DNA of 64,000 bases from Uliginosibacterium gangwonense DSM 18521 (GTDB taxonomy: Bacteria > Pseudomonadota > Gammaproteobacteria > Burkholderiales > Rhodocyclaceae). Location of the stretch: NCBI RefSeq assembly GCF_000373965.1, contig NZ_KB892842.1, positions 1 through 64,000 of the forward strand, in the 5' to 3' direction. The position numbers and the translations under genes were made by a program. Below are positions 50,156 to 59,931 of this stretch, piece by piece. Numbering within the stretch: the first letter of the stretch is position 1; each line of letters begins with the position of its first letter. The notes below the pieces were generated by a model. That model made no database searches, was not told the origin of the DNA, and saw only the letters and a program-made list of their open reading frames with translations.

Positions 50156-51171
50156 GCCTATCTCTGGACATTCCACAAGCCGCACAACCCAAACGTAATA
50201 TCTCAGCTGAGCTCAGGCGTCACGTTCTATTTGTTGTATTGGCAATACTTGTATGCGGATTTACCTGGGCTCAGCCTGCATTCATTCGCCCAGCCAACCT
50301 GCTCTCGATCCTTCAATCCAGTTCGGTCAATACCTTGTTGGGATTGGCCGTTACCATCACCCTCATCACGGGTGGTTTTGACCTTGCCATTGGTGCGACT
50401 GCCAGCACCACGCTGATTGCAACCAGCTACATGATGGTGGTATGGCAATGGGGCACCGTACCCACGGTTATCGCAGGGCTGTTGCTGGGTGCGGCGATCG
50501 GGCTCTTCAACGCCTATCTTACCGTGCGCCTACGCATCCCGGATTTGCTCGCCACGCTGGGCACCATGTTCTTGCTGACCGGAATTCAGCTTATTCCCAG
50601 TGCAGGCCAATCCATCAGCAGCGGATTCGTGCTTCCAGATGGCGATGTGGCTCAAGGCGCTTTTACGCAGACCTTCCTGGCCTTGGGCCGGGGCCACATC
50701 GCGGGCATTCCTGTACCAGTCATCATCATTGCATGCATTGCAGCCGGATTGTGGCTACTTATGCAACGCACCCGATGGGGACGGGTTTTCTATGCTACAG
50801 GCGGAAACGAGGAAGCCGCTAGACTGGCAGGCGCTCCGACAGTACGCTATCGCACACTGGCCTATGTTCTCTCAGGCACTCTCTCCGCACTGGCGGGGAT
50901 TTTTATTGCCGCGCGCGTCGGGCGTGGCGACGTATCCGGAGGCGCTTCGTTACTCCTTGACAGCATCAGCGCGACGCTGATCGGCTATGCCGTACTCAAT
51001 GCACGTCGCCCCAATATCGCGGGAACTGTGGTTGGAGCGGTGCTGGTGGGGGTGCTGCTCAACGGACTGACGATGTTAAACATCCCTTTCTACACGCAGG
51101 ATTTCGTCAAAGGTGCCGTGCTTGTTGCCGCCCTCGCTCTGACCTTTACACCCAGCACCCTGCACCACTAA
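50152..51171 (+). CDS. Ribose-type ABC transporter permease
   Basis: This 339-residue RbsC-like permease with about ten membrane helices has NTLLGLAVTITLITGGFDLAIGATAST, RLRIPDLLATLGTMFLLTGIQLI, FYATGGNEEAARLAGAPTVRYRTLAYVLSG and DSISATLIGYAVLNARRPNIAGT. ATG overlaps the ATPase stop by four bases. Part of the probable methylthioribose importer. Confidence 0.85.
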   Translation: MSLSLDIPQAAQPKRNISAELRRHVLFVVLAILVCGFTWAQPAFIRPANLLSILQSSSVNTLLGLAVTITLITGGFDLAIGATASTTLIATSYMMVVWQWGTVPTVIAGLLLGAAIGLFNAYLTVRLRIPDLLATLGTMFLLTGIQLIPSAGQSISSGFVLPDGDVAQGAFTQTFLALGRGHIAGIPVPVIIIACIAAGLWLLMQRTRWGRVFYATGGNEEAARLAGAPTVRYRTLAYVLSGTLSALAGIFIAARVGRGDVSGGASLLLDSISATLIGYAVLNARRPNIAGTVVGAVLVGVLLNGLTMLNIPFYTQDFVKGAVLVAALALTFTPSTLHH

Positions 51172-51234
51172 CTGTATTTGACCGCAAATTCTACCCAATA
51201 CACATACAAAACGCCCAACATCGGAGATCAACAC

Positions 51235-52281
51235 ATGAAACACAGCAAAACCGCTATTGCCAGTTCCATTATCCTACTCGTATCACTCATGTGTGGCAGC
51301 GCATTCGCTGCGGGCATTAAAAATGCGCCTGCGCCCTTTGACAAAGGGGACGTACCGATTGCCTTGATCGACTATATCTCCGGTGGTGATTTCTTCCGTG
51401 CATTCGAGTCGGGCGCCCGCAAGCAGGCCAAAGCACTGGGTGTGGATCTGCGTGTTTTTCCCGGCAAGGAAGATGCCGCACTACAGCGCGACCAGATTCA
51501 GCAGGCAATCAACCTGAATGTAAAGGCGATTGTCATCAACCATGGTTTGCCCGAGTCCATCAAGGATGTCGTTAAACAAGCGCTGGATGCTGGCATCAAG
51601 GTCGTTGCTTTCGATGTCAACATCGACCACCCACAAGTGCCGCAAGTAGAACAGAGTGACAAGGATCTCGCCCAGATCCTGCTTGATCAGGCCATCAAAG
51701 ATAACGGCAAGTCCTTCAAGGCAGGTTACGTCTATGTACCCGGATTCGCACCGCTTGACCGCCGCGATGCGGTCTGGAGTGCAGTCAAGAAAGCCAACCC
51801 TGGCATTTTGGAAAAAGCTCGCTGGGGTACGGTCAATGCACCCGTGCCCACTTCGATAGCAGCCCAGGCAAACGCTGCACTGCGTGCCAACCCCGATATT
51901 TCTGTCGTGATCGCGCCCTGGGATGAATTCGCACGTGGCACCAAGCTTGCCGCCAATGAATTAGGCGTCAACAAAAAACTCAAAATCTACAGCGCAGATA
52001 TCTCAACCAGCGACATCAGTGAAATCCGGGAACCGAGCAGCCCCTGGGTGGCAACAGCGGCAACCAATCCAGCAGTCGTCGGTGCCGTGTCGATTCGCGC
52101 AGCGGCACTATTGGTAGCGGGTAAGCCCGTGCCGCATAACGTTGTCGTCAAGCCGGTACTGGTGACCCGGGCAGACCTGGAAAAATATGACATCAAGACG
52201 GTTGAGGAACTCTCTGCAAAACTGCCTGAATTCGGCAAGAGCGATGCAGTACTTGCTCCGTGGATTCCACAGCCAAATTGA
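51235..52281 (+). CDS. Ribose-type ABC transporter binding protein
   Basis: This 348-residue periplasmic sugar-binding protein (Peripla_BP_4 type) has a signal peptide ending SAFAA near residue 27, then DVPIALIDYISGGDFFRAFESGARKQAKALG, QQAINLNVKAIVINHG and VVIAPWDEFARGTKLAANELG. ATG at 51235 follows GGAGAT. It supplies the sugar ligand, inferred as 5-methylthioribose from the following mtn genes. Confidence 0.85.
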   Translation: MKHSKTAIASSIILLVSLMCGSAFAAGIKNAPAPFDKGDVPIALIDYISGGDFFRAFESGARKQAKALGVDLRVFPGKEDAALQRDQIQQAINLNVKAIVINHGLPESIKDVVKQALDAGIKVVAFDVNIDHPQVPQVEQSDKDLAQILLDQAIKDNGKSFKAGYVYVPGFAPLDRRDAVWSAVKKANPGILEKARWGTVNAPVPTSIAAQANAALRANPDISVVIAPWDEFARGTKLAANELGVNKKLKIYSADISTSDISEIREPSSPWVATAATNPAVVGAVSIRAAALLVAGKPVPHNVVVKPVLVTRADLEKYDIKTVEELSAKLPEFGKSDAVLAPWIPQPN

Positions 52282-52304
52282 CCATAGCATAAAGAAGAGC
52301 GAAC

Positions 52305-52943
52305 ATGAATGCGCCAGATAGTCAGACATGCTTTAGCGTAATCGACGGCATCATCGAAGCAGGACGCTTTGCCCACGCGCGCGGCTGGGTACCGGCCACA
52401 TCAGGCAATTTTTCGGCTCGCATTGATGCTAATCGAATTGCTATTACCCGAACCGGTCGCGACAAAGGCAATCTCACAGAGGCAGACATTGCAGTTGTGG
52501 ACCTGCAGAGTCCGCTGCCACCGGGCCTTTCCGCTGAAGCTCCCTTGCATGTGGCGCGATACCAGGCATCAGCCCACATCGGTGCAATTTTCCACATTCA
52601 CTCCCCTGCTTCCGCGTTTGTATCGAGAGTGCATGAATCACAGCATCAGTTGCTACTGCATGGTTGGGAACTGGAAAAAGCCATTGCAGGGGTGAAAACT
52701 CACGAAGCGATTGTGCTGCTCCCTATATTCCCAAACAACCAGGATACCGTCACCCTGGCGGCAAGCATTGAGGAACGCTTGCAGCGTACAGACAATGCCG
52801 CACCGGGCTACCTGCTGGCCGGACATGGTCTCTACGCCTGGGGGCACGATACGCGAGAAGCCCTGCGCCATATCGACGCTCTCGAACACCTCATTGCGCT
52901 TCAGGATCGCTGGAACAGCAAACACCAAGGAATTACGGCATGA
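52305..52943 (+). CDS. mtnB: Methylthioribulose-1-phosphate dehydratase
   Basis: This 212-residue class II aldolase-fold enzyme has ARGWVPATSGNFSARID, FHIHSPASAF (zinc His pair), WELEKAIAG, HEAIVLLPIFPNNQD and GYLLAGHGLYAWG (third His). It dehydrates methylthioribulose 1-phosphate to the diketone phosphate in the methionine salvage pathway. It is overlapped by mtnD. mtnA, needed just before this step, is not in the window. Confidence 0.92.
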   Translation: MNAPDSQTCFSVIDGIIEAGRFAHARGWVPATSGNFSARIDANRIAITRTGRDKGNLTEADIAVVDLQSPLPPGLSAEAPLHVARYQASAHIGAIFHIHSPASAFVSRVHESQHQLLLHGWELEKAIAGVKTHEAIVLLPIFPNNQDTVTLAASIEERLQRTDNAAPGYLLAGHGLYAWGHDTREALRHIDALEHLIALQDRWNSKHQGITA

Positions 52944-53485
52944 CTCAGCTATCAGTTTTTCTATCCGAAACACCTGCAGCCCCGATTGAGGTGACAACGG
53001 ACTTCAGCACGATTGCAGATAAGATTGCTTCATTAGGCGCTCGTCTCGAAAAGTGGCAGGCAAACACTCCCATTGCCCCTCATGCGGATCACGCCGCCAT
53101 CCTCTCCGCCTATGCCGAAGACATTGAACGAATCAAGCAGCACGGCGGATACACAACTGCAGACGTCGTGCGCTTGAATCCAGATCACCCAGACAAGGAA
53201 GCGCTACGTGCAAAATTCCTTGATGAGCACACCCATTCTGAAGATGAGGTACGTTTCTTTGTTGAAGGCAGCGGCGCTTTCTATATCAACGCGGGGCAGC
53301 ACATCTTCCAGTTGATTTGCGAACAGGGAGACTTGCTCAGCGTACCCGCCAATACACCCCATTGGTTTGACATGGGGCCACGCCCAAACTTCACCGCCAT
53401 CAGGATTTTTACAAATCCGGCAGGCTGGGTTGGCAACTTTACAGGTTCCGGACTCTCAGCCCAGTATCCTCGCTATGGCGATTGA
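52940..53485 (+). CDS. mtnD: Acireductone dioxygenase
   Basis: This 181-residue cupin has the ARD metal motif in DEHTHSEDEVRFFVEGSGAFY (His, His, Glu), a second His in TPHWFDMG and FTAIRIFTNPAGWVGNFTG at the end. With iron it makes 2-keto-4-methylthiobutyrate plus formate; with nickel it makes off-pathway products. It overlaps mtnB by four bases and mtnC by eleven. Confidence 0.93.
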   Translation: MTQLSVFLSETPAAPIEVTTDFSTIADKIASLGARLEKWQANTPIAPHADHAAILSAYAEDIERIKQHGGYTTADVVRLNPDHPDKEALRAKFLDEHTHSEDEVRFFVEGSGAFYINAGQHIFQLICEQGDLLSVPANTPHWFDMGPRPNFTAIRIFTNPAGWVGNFTGSGLSAQYPRYGD

Positions 53486-54215
53486 ACAAAAAGTATGCCT
53501 TGCCGGTGTGCAAGCAATCGTTACCGATATCGAAGGCACCACCACACCTATCGCATTTGTACAGGAAACCCTGTTTCCTTATGCGCGCGAGCACCTTGCA
53601 GCTTTTGTGACCGCACACCAGCATACTGAAGCAATACAGAGCATTTTACGCGAGGTATCAGCCATCGCAGTACGCTCTTTGAGCGTAGAAGACGCCGTGG
53701 ACTTACTCGCACTGTGGGCACAGGAAGACTTGAAAATTACCCCGCTGAAAACGCTTCAAGGCCTGATCTGGCGGGAAGGATATGGAACTGGAGCACTGCG
53801 AGGGCCGGTTTACGAAGATGCGGCTGCATCACTACAGGCATGGAAGCAGGCAAGATTTCAACTCTATGTTTATTCATCGGGCTCTGTCGCGGCGCAACAA
53901 CTCCTGTTCGGCCATTCGAATCAAGGTGATTTGCGCCGTCTATTTAGTGGGTGGTTTGATACCAAACAGGGAAGCAAACTAGAGTCTGATTCCTATCGCA
54001 GAATCGCCGCCGATATCGGCATACCGACACAGGCCATCGCATTCTTGTCTGATCATCCAAGGGAGTTGCAAGCGGCTGATAGCGCGGGTTGGCAGACGGT
54101 AAGGCTCTTGCGTACGCAGGATCTGACAATTTCTTCTTCCCCCGCGCGCATTCCTGTAGATCCGGGTATCAGCACTGTCTCATCTTTCGCACAGATCGAA
54201 CTTGTCTCGACCTAA
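53475..54215 (+). CDS. mtnC: Enolase-phosphatase E1
   Basis: This 246-residue HAD-family enzyme has the nucleophile motif VTDIEGTTTPIAF, FPYAREHL, LKTLQGLIWREGY, VYSSGSVAAQQLLFGHS and FLSDHPRELQAA. It converts the diketone phosphate to acireductone, the MtnD substrate. The ATG at 53475 lies inside the end of mtnD; the longer frame overlaps mtnD too far to be the start. Confidence 0.92.
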   Translation: MAIEQKVCLAGVQAIVTDIEGTTTPIAFVQETLFPYAREHLAAFVTAHQHTEAIQSILREVSAIAVRSLSVEDAVDLLALWAQEDLKITPLKTLQGLIWREGYGTGALRGPVYEDAAASLQAWKQARFQLYVYSSGSVAAQQLLFGHSNQGDLRRLFSGWFDTKQGSKLESDSYRRIAADIGIPTQAIAFLSDHPRELQAADSAGWQTVRLLRTQDLTISSSPARIPVDPGISTVSSFAQIELVST

Positions 54216-54234
54216 CCCGCATGACATCCTGAGG

Positions 54235-55533
54235 TCAGATCAAGGCATGCGGATTCAATCCTGCATGTTCGAATCTTGAGACCGCATCAATCAATGCAGC
54301 AATATCCGTATAACGATCAGGCTCAGTCAATATCGAATATGCCAGTGCCAACGCCCCCGCCTGTGCGTGTGCCCTCAGAGCCAGATCCTCGATGACCTCA
54401 AAATCGGCCAATTGAGCATAGCCCACGATACGGCGGATGATCTTGATGGCCGCGAATGCAATGGTGTCCTTGAACACTTGGTCGAGATACGCAGCACGGA
54501 TTTTCCGCAATCGTGCAGCACCAGGAGCGCCTTCAAAGTGGCTTTGCGGATAGGCGTCTCCGGCAAGCTCGTGTGACTCCCACAGCACAAGGAAACGATC
54601 ATGGAAAGCATTCCAGAAGACTGCAATTTGATCCAACAAATACTGGCGATAACTGTGCAAGGCAGCCGCTTCGCTGATGTGGCCGGCTTTGGCATACCAA
54701 GCCACCAACATATTGGCGAGAAATGCACCGAGGTCAAAACCAATGGGGCCATAACTTGCGAACTCACCATCGATCACCCGTGTGTCATCCTCCGTTACCA
54801 TCACGGAACCCGTGTGCAGATCACCATGAATCAATGCTTGGGTGTTCGAGAGATAATTACGTCGGTGATCCGCCACAGCAGATTTGACCGCGAAATCCGA
54901 CCGCAAAAATTGCGTCCATTGATCTAGATGCGGCGTTGTCCAACGATTACGCCAGACCTCAACATAGGGGTCCGTAAAGACGAGGTCGACCGTGATTCGG
55001 AGCAAGGCCTGATTTCGTGCAAAGAGTGCAACATCGTTGAATTTGCGTTCGAAAGGCAAGGCCAGATCGGATGTGTGAAACGCCCCGGCCGCAATGTAGG
55101 CGCCGGTGTCGCGTGCAGCAAGCGGAAAGCGCTGGCCTGCAATCAAGCCCTTGCGCAGAATGATATGCGGTTCAAGTTTCTCCATCACTATCACGTAGTT
55201 GATGGGGTCGAAGTGATACGCTTTCGGAGCGAGGCACCCAACAAAAGGCTCAAGGCGCGCCATGTAAGAATACTCAAAGAGGGCACGTTCTGCGGTAAGA
55301 GGCCAACTCTCCCCGTGTACGCGCACCCAGGGCAGCGCCTGTTTTACGCAAAGCCCCCCTGCAGGAGAATCAACGAGGAAGACCGCATTCAAATTCCCAT
55401 CAGCTACATCGCGTACTCGCCAATCACTTGGCGTTCCGCCCAAAACCTCTCGTACCCCAGGCAAACTATCCAGATAGTCGGGCAACTCTGATGCGGATAG
55501 AACGCGGTAGGCAGAATTCAAATCGTTATGCAT
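54235..55533 (-). CDS. mtnK: Methylthioribose kinase
   Basis: This 432-residue kinase of the APH-like fold has DGNLNAVFLV, LCVKQALPWVRVHGESWPL, YVIVMEKLEPHIILRKGL, ALIHGDLHTGSVMVTEDDTRVIDGEFASYGPIGFDLGAFL with the catalytic and metal Asp residues, and GYAQLADFEVIEDLALRA. It phosphorylates methylthioribose to the 1-phosphate. It is convergent with mtnC and divergent from metN. ATG at 55533 is chosen over a 28-codon extension. The usual partner mtnA is not adjacent. Confidence 0.9.
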   Translation of the reverse strand: MHNDLNSAYRVLSASELPDYLDSLPGVREVLGGTPSDWRVRDVADGNLNAVFLVDSPAGGLCVKQALPWVRVHGESWPLTAERALFEYSYMARLEPFVGCLAPKAYHFDPINYVIVMEKLEPHIILRKGLIAGQRFPLAARDTGAYIAAGAFHTSDLALPFERKFNDVALFARNQALLRITVDLVFTDPYVEVWRNRWTTPHLDQWTQFLRSDFAVKSAVADHRRNYLSNTQALIHGDLHTGSVMVTEDDTRVIDGEFASYGPIGFDLGAFLANMLVAWYAKAGHISEAAALHSYRQYLLDQIAVFWNAFHDRFLVLWESHELAGDAYPQSHFEGAPGAARLRKIRAAYLDQVFKDTIAFAAIKIIRRIVGYAQLADFEVIEDLALRAHAQAGALALAYSILTEPDRYTDIAALIDAVSRFEHAGLNPHALI

Positions 55534-55872
55534 AGTTCCACAACTCCGGATGGGCTCGATTCGCACTGAATTCAGAGCAGCATGGTATTTTCCATGAAAT
55601 GGGAAAGCGACGAACAAATGATTGCTTATTAGATTCTGTCTATATGCATATTACTTTTCTAAAAATAAGGCGGTGCAACAACGCCAGAACCATTTGTTTA
55701 CGTCCTCTTATACCCAGCCCAAAATAACTCAGCAGTATTTCTTTGTTTGTTCTTGGCTGCAGACACCGCAAAATCCAGACGTCTGGCCCCATAGTTTATG
55801 AGCAGCAAGGATTTCGCCAGAAAATTCCCTTTCACGGGTGATGGCTGTTCATGGGTTGAATGAGCACAAATA
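55534..55872. promoter_or_regulatory. Divergent control region of mtnK and metN
   Basis: About 340 gene-free bases. It holds ATATGCATAT at 55642-55651, shared with the MTR operon promoter, and the perfect palindrome CCAGACGTCTGG at 55775-55786. No SAM riboswitch pattern was found by eye. Confidence 0.5.
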
Positions 55873-57015
55873 ATGAACGCTAGAGCACCATTTGCCGCAG
55901 CCTCCTCTCATACTCCACAAAACAGTGAAGAGCTACCTGGCGAGGCGCGGCAAGGCATACCGATGGTTGAGTTGGAGAATATCTCGGTCAGTTTCCGCTC
56001 ACCAGATGGCAAATTGGTGCAAGCCGTGCGCGATGTATCTCTACAGATCGCAAGCGGGGAGATTTTCGGCATCATTGGCCGAAGTGGTGCGGGCAAGAGC
56101 ACTTTGGTACGCACGCTGAATCTGCTTGCCCGCCCTGAAAAGGGCCACGTGAGTATCAACGGGCAAAACTTGTTGTCTCTCGGCGAAAACGAATTACGCC
56201 ATGCACGACGTGAGATTGGCATGGTCTTCCAGCATTTTAATCTGCTCTCGTCGCGCACTGTATTTGAGAATGTAGCCTTCCCCCTGGAGCTAGCAGGTCA
56301 CGACAAAGCCTACATCGCAAGAGAGGTGGGGCAGCTACTCGATTTGGTTGGTCTTCATGAACAGGCCTGGCGCTATCCGCACCAACTCAGCGGAGGCCAA
56401 AAGCAGCGCGTTGGAATCGCCCGCGCCCTGGCCAGCAAGCCCAAAGTGCTGCTCTCGGATGAGGCCACCTCTGCGCTCGACCCGGAGACCACCCGTAACA
56501 TCCTGGACCTGCTCCGCCGCATCAACCGGGAACTTGGGCTCACCATCGTACTCATCACGCACGAAATGCAGGTGGTCAAGCAGATATGTGATCGCATCGC
56601 CGTCATGGATTCCGGGCGCATTGTTGAAAGCGGCAAGGTCATTGATGTATTCCGCGCCCCCCAAACGGCGATCACCCGCACCATGATTGGCGAGGTGATT
56701 GCCCATGAGTTGCCCAGCTCGGTACTGACACGCATCCAGCGCAGGCGCTTGGCGCGCGGCAACACAGCAGGGCCTGAATGCCTCCTGCGGCTATCGTTTG
56801 CCGGTGACGACGTGGATCGTCCGCTCCTGTCGGAAGCGGTCAAACGATACGGATTGGACTTTAACATTCTGCATGGTCAGATCGATGAGATTCAGGGCCA
56901 GGCCTTTGCCTCACTTACCCTGCTCGCGCACGCGGGTGAAGAAGCGCTGCAAGGAGCCAAGGAATTTCTGCGCAACCACGACGTCAGCATAGAGGAGTTG
57001 AATCATGTCGTCTGA
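55873..57015 (+). CDS. metN: Methionine-type ABC transporter ATPase (MetN)
   Basis: This 380-residue ATPase has Walker [26 protein letters not shown], signature [16 protein letters not shown], Walker [15 protein letters not shown] and [26 protein letters not shown]-terminal NIL domain ([22 protein letters not shown]) is typical of MetN and senses the ligand inside the cell. It forms an importer with the next two genes. Given the hydroxyacid dehydrogenases that follow, the ligand may be a methionine analogue. Confidence 0.9.
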   Translation: MNARAPFAAASSHTPQNSEELPGEARQGIPMVELENISVSFRSPDGKLVQAVRDVSLQIASGEIFGIIGRSGAGKSTLVRTLNLLARPEKGHVSINGQNLLSLGENELRHARREIGMVFQHFNLLSSRTVFENVAFPLELAGHDKAYIAREVGQLLDLVGLHEQAWRYPHQLSGGQKQRVGIARALASKPKVLLSDEATSALDPETTRNILDLLRRINRELGLTIVLITHEMQVVKQICDRIAVMDSGRIVESGKVIDVFRAPQTAITRTMIGEVIAHELPSSVLTRIQRRRLARGNTAGPECLLRLSFAGDDVDRPLLSEAVKRYGLDFNILHGQIDEIQGQAFASLTLLAHAGEEALQGAKEFLRNHDVSIEELNHVV

Positions 57016-57682
57016 ATTGCTGAACCTGCTGTGGAGCTCTTTTTTTGAAACGTTGGTGATGGTAGGCGTTGCAGGCGCCGCAGGGGCTCTGCTCGGCATC
57101 CCCCTCGGAATCAGTCTACATATCACTTCAGCCAATGGCATATTGCCGAGGCCATTTTTCAACCGGATCGCAGGCCTGCTCGTCAATGCCGTGCGCTCAA
57201 CGCCTTTCATCATCCTGCTGGTCGCGGTCATTCCCCTCACCCGGTTGATTGCAGGCACTTCCATCGGCACAGCGGCTGCAGTGGTGCCGTTGAGCATTGC
57301 CTCCTGCCCTTTCGTTGCACGGCTGGTCGAAACCGCCTTGCGCGAGGTGGCCCCGGGGCTTGTGGAAGCCGCACAGGCCATGGGCGCAACGCGTTTGCAG
57401 ATTGTTAGAAAAGTGCTGTTGCCCGAAGCCTTATCCGGCATCGTGGCAGGCCTGACGGTTACCTTTGTCAGCCTTGTAGGATATTCAGCCATGGCCGGGG
57501 CCATAGGCGGTGGTGGGCTGGGCGATCTTGGTATTCGATATGGTTATCAGCGTTTCCTGCCTGAAGTCATGTTGGTTGTGGTGCTGGTGTTGATTGCCTT
57601 TGTGCAGATTGTCCAATCGCTGGGCGACTATTTCGTGGCGAGAATCTCGCACCGGAATCAGTCTTCACCAACCAGCGCGTAG
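57005..57682 (+). CDS. metI: Methionine-type ABC transporter permease (MetI)
   Basis: This 225-residue permease has five to six helices: [52 protein letters not shown], the coupling loop [24 protein letters not shown] and [28 protein letters not shown]. This is the MetI pattern. It overlaps metN. Confidence 0.92.
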   Translation: MSSELLNLLWSSFFETLVMVGVAGAAGALLGIPLGISLHITSANGILPRPFFNRIAGLLVNAVRSTPFIILLVAVIPLTRLIAGTSIGTAAAVVPLSIASCPFVARLVETALREVAPGLVEAAQAMGATRLQIVRKVLLPEALSGIVAGLTVTFVSLVGYSAMAGAIGGGGLGDLGIRYGYQRFLPEVMLVVVLVLIAFVQIVQSLGDYFVARISHRNQSSPTSA

Positions 57683-57715
57683 CACCACCCTTCCCCTTTT
57701 CAATGGAGCAATACA

Positions 57716-58513
57716 ATGAATACTCGAAAGCTCATTACCTCTCTTCTCGTCGGCCTGCATCTTGCAACCGCGGCACTCACTGCTCAGGCAGAAGAAAAAA
57801 CAATCAAGGTTGGGGTCACCGCTGGCCCTCACGCACAGATCCTTGAGGTTGTAAAAAAAGTGGCCGAACATGATGGCCTCAAGATCCAGATTATTGAATT
57901 CACCGACTATATCCAGCCCAATGCCGCGCTGGCTTCAAACGACCTGGATGCAAACAGCTACCAGCACCTGCCCTTCCTGCAACAGCAGATCAAAGATCGC
58001 GGTTACAAGTTCGCTTCCGTAGGCACTACCGTTGCCTACCCCATTGGCATTTATTCTCACAAAGTAAAATCCTTGGCTGACCTCAAGGAAGGCGCCCGTG
58101 TTGGGATTCCCAATGATCCCACCAACGGTGGCCGTGTGCTGTTGCTGCTGCAAACCAAGGGGCTCATCAAGCTCAAGGCAGATGCCGGATTACGGGCAAC
58201 CCCACTGGATGTTGTTGAGAACCCCAAGAAGCTCAAGATCGTGGAACTGGATGCAGCACAACTGCCCCGCTCGCTTGATGATCTGGACGCAGCAGCCGTC
58301 AATGGCAACTACGCCGAAACAGCCGGGCTGATTCCGACCCGTGATGCGATCGCACTGGAGGCTGCACAAAGCCCATATGCCAACATAATCGCCGTGCGCG
58401 ACCAAGACAAGAACCAGCCCTGGGTGGCCAAGCTCGTAAAGGCCTATCACTCTGATGAAGTCCGGCATTACATCCAGACCGCGTTCAAGGGCAATGTGAT
58501 TGCAACATTCTAG
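57716..58513 (+). CDS. metQ: MetQ-like binding protein 1
   Basis: This 265-residue NlpA/MetQ-family solute-binding protein has a Sec signal peptide ending TAQA near residue 23 and no lipobox Cys, unlike E. coli MetQ. Then come KVGVTAGPHAQILEVVKKVAEHDG, IIEFTDYIQPNAALASNDLDANSYQHLPFL and VGIPNDPTNGGRVLLLLQ. It is followed after two bases by the D-type dehydrogenase, so uptake and oxidation are linked. Confidence 0.88.
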   Translation: MNTRKLITSLLVGLHLATAALTAQAEEKTIKVGVTAGPHAQILEVVKKVAEHDGLKIQIIEFTDYIQPNAALASNDLDANSYQHLPFLQQQIKDRGYKFASVGTTVAYPIGIYSHKVKSLADLKEGARVGIPNDPTNGGRVLLLLQTKGLIKLKADAGLRATPLDVVENPKKLKIVELDAAQLPRSLDDLDAAAVNGNYAETAGLIPTRDAIALEAAQSPYANIIAVRDQDKNQPWVAKLVKAYHSDEVRHYIQTAFKGNVIATF

Positions 58514-58515
58514 GG

Positions 58516-59931
58516 ATGCCGCACACCAGTTCCCGCATGGCAGGCAATTCATTCATTGAGGCCCTTAGCGCAGCTCTTCCCGCAGGCCGAATCAAGATAG
58601 GGAACAATATCCCTGCGGGAGCTGAGCATGATTGGAGCCATGAATCCCACGCAGCACCTTTGGCCTGGGTTGCCCCTCAAAGCACCGAGGAAGTGGCTGC
58701 CACGCTACGTGTGTGCCATGCTTACCGTATCGGCGTAGTGCCCCAAGGAGGCCTCACAGGCCTCACGGGAGGCGCCAATACCCAACAAGGCATCGTGGCA
58801 TTATCCCTTTCCGCCATGCACGCGATTGAGGAAATCGATGCCCGTACCGCCGTGGCACAAGTGCAAGCGGGTGTCGTCCTGCAGCGCTTACAAGAAGCGC
58901 TACTCCCCTACGATCTGGTCTTCGGCGTAGATCTGGGGCCACGCGGCAGTTGTCAGATTGGTGGGCTCATTGCAACCAACGCTGGCGGATCAGGTGTTAT
59001 TCAATACGGCACCACCCGCGCCCAGATACTGGGGCTGGAAGTAGTACTGGCAGATGGCTCCATTCTGCCTATGATGCGCGCATTGCCAAAGAACAACAGC
59101 GGCTATGATCTGAACCAGATCTTTATCGGCTCCGAGGGTACGCTGGGCATCATCACCCGGGCCATCTTGCGTCTTCACCCTTGTGCCCCTGCGCGCCATA
59201 CGGCACTTCTGGCCCTGAAGGACTACAACGCCAGCTTGGCTGTTTTACAGCATCTACGCGCCAAATTTCCACAAGGAATTGCCGCTTTCGAGCTGATGTG
59301 GGAGGACTACGTCAGCGCAGTCCAGCAAGCTACCGGACTTCCTCTGCCCTTTGCTACGCAGGCGCCACTGGCGGCCTTGCTTGAAATCTGTGGTCAGAAC
59401 AAGGACGCTCTCCTTACGGAATTCGAAAATGCCCTGAGTGAGGCCCTGGATCAAAACTGGATCGAAGACGCCGTGATTGCAGCATCACAGGCCCAGACAA
59501 CACAACTGTGGAAACTACGCGAGAGCGTGCCAGAGCTTTTCGCACTGCGCCAACCCATAAATTTCGATCTGAGTCTGCCAATCTCGCAAGGAGGCGCCTT
59601 CGTGGCCCGCTGCCGCGAGTTACTGCTGCAGCGCTGGCCACTCTGCAATCCATTGTTCTTTGGTCACCTGGGGGATGGGAATCTTCACATCATCGCAGAT
59701 GCCAAGGGGCTACCCGCTGCCATCGAAGCTGACGCACTGTGCGAAGCGGTGTATCAACTACTCCCGGAATTTGGGGGAGCCATCTCGGCTGAGCATGGAA
59801 TTGGCAGCCTGCGTACCTCCCAATTGCGTTACTGCCGCACCACCGCAGAAATTGCTGCCATGCGTGCGCTTAAACATGCATTTGATCCGAATAACATCTT
59901 GAACCCTGGCAAGGTACTGCCAGCACAATGA
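58516..59931 (+). CDS. FAD-linked D-2-hydroxyacid dehydrogenase
   Basis: This GlcD/DLD-type flavoprotein of up to 471 residues has a PCMH domain with VVPQGGLTGLTGGANTQQG, GVDLGPRGSCQIGGLIATNAGG and ALPKNNSGYDLNQIFIGSEGTLGIIT. The C-terminal domain has FFGHLGDGNLHIIA and SAEHGIGSLRTSQL. The start may be 58516 or the ATG at 58552-region downstream. It oxidises a D-2-hydroxyacid to the 2-oxo acid. Placed between metQ and an L-type enzyme, it could act on D-2-hydroxy-4-methylthiobutyrate. Confidence 0.82.
   Translation: MPHTSSRMAGNSFIEALSAALPAGRIKIGNNIPAGAEHDWSHESHAAPLAWVAPQSTEEVAATLRVCHAYRIGVVPQGGLTGLTGGANTQQGIVALSLSAMHAIEEIDARTAVAQVQAGVVLQRLQEALLPYDLVFGVDLGPRGSCQIGGLIATNAGGSGVIQYGTTRAQILGLEVVLADGSILPMMRALPKNNSGYDLNQIFIGSEGTLGIITRAILRLHPCAPARHTALLALKDYNASLAVLQHLRAKFPQGIAAFELMWEDYVSAVQQATGLPLPFATQAPLAALLEICGQNKDALLTEFENALSEALDQNWIEDAVIAASQAQTTQLWKLRESVPELFALRQPINFDLSLPISQGGAFVARCRELLLQRWPLCNPLFFGHLGDGNLHIIADAKGLPAAIEADALCEAVYQLLPEFGGAISAEHGIGSLRTSQLRYCRTTAEIAAMRALKHAFDPNNILNPGKVLPAQ

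Noticed and set aside
53367-53474. Upstream extension of mtnC
   Set aside because: It overlaps mtnD coding out of frame and lacks HAD motifs; the ATG at 53475 gives the family length.
55534-55872. SAM riboswitch upstream of metN
   Set aside because: No conserved SAM-I or SAM-II helices could be traced by eye; a covariance search would be decisive.
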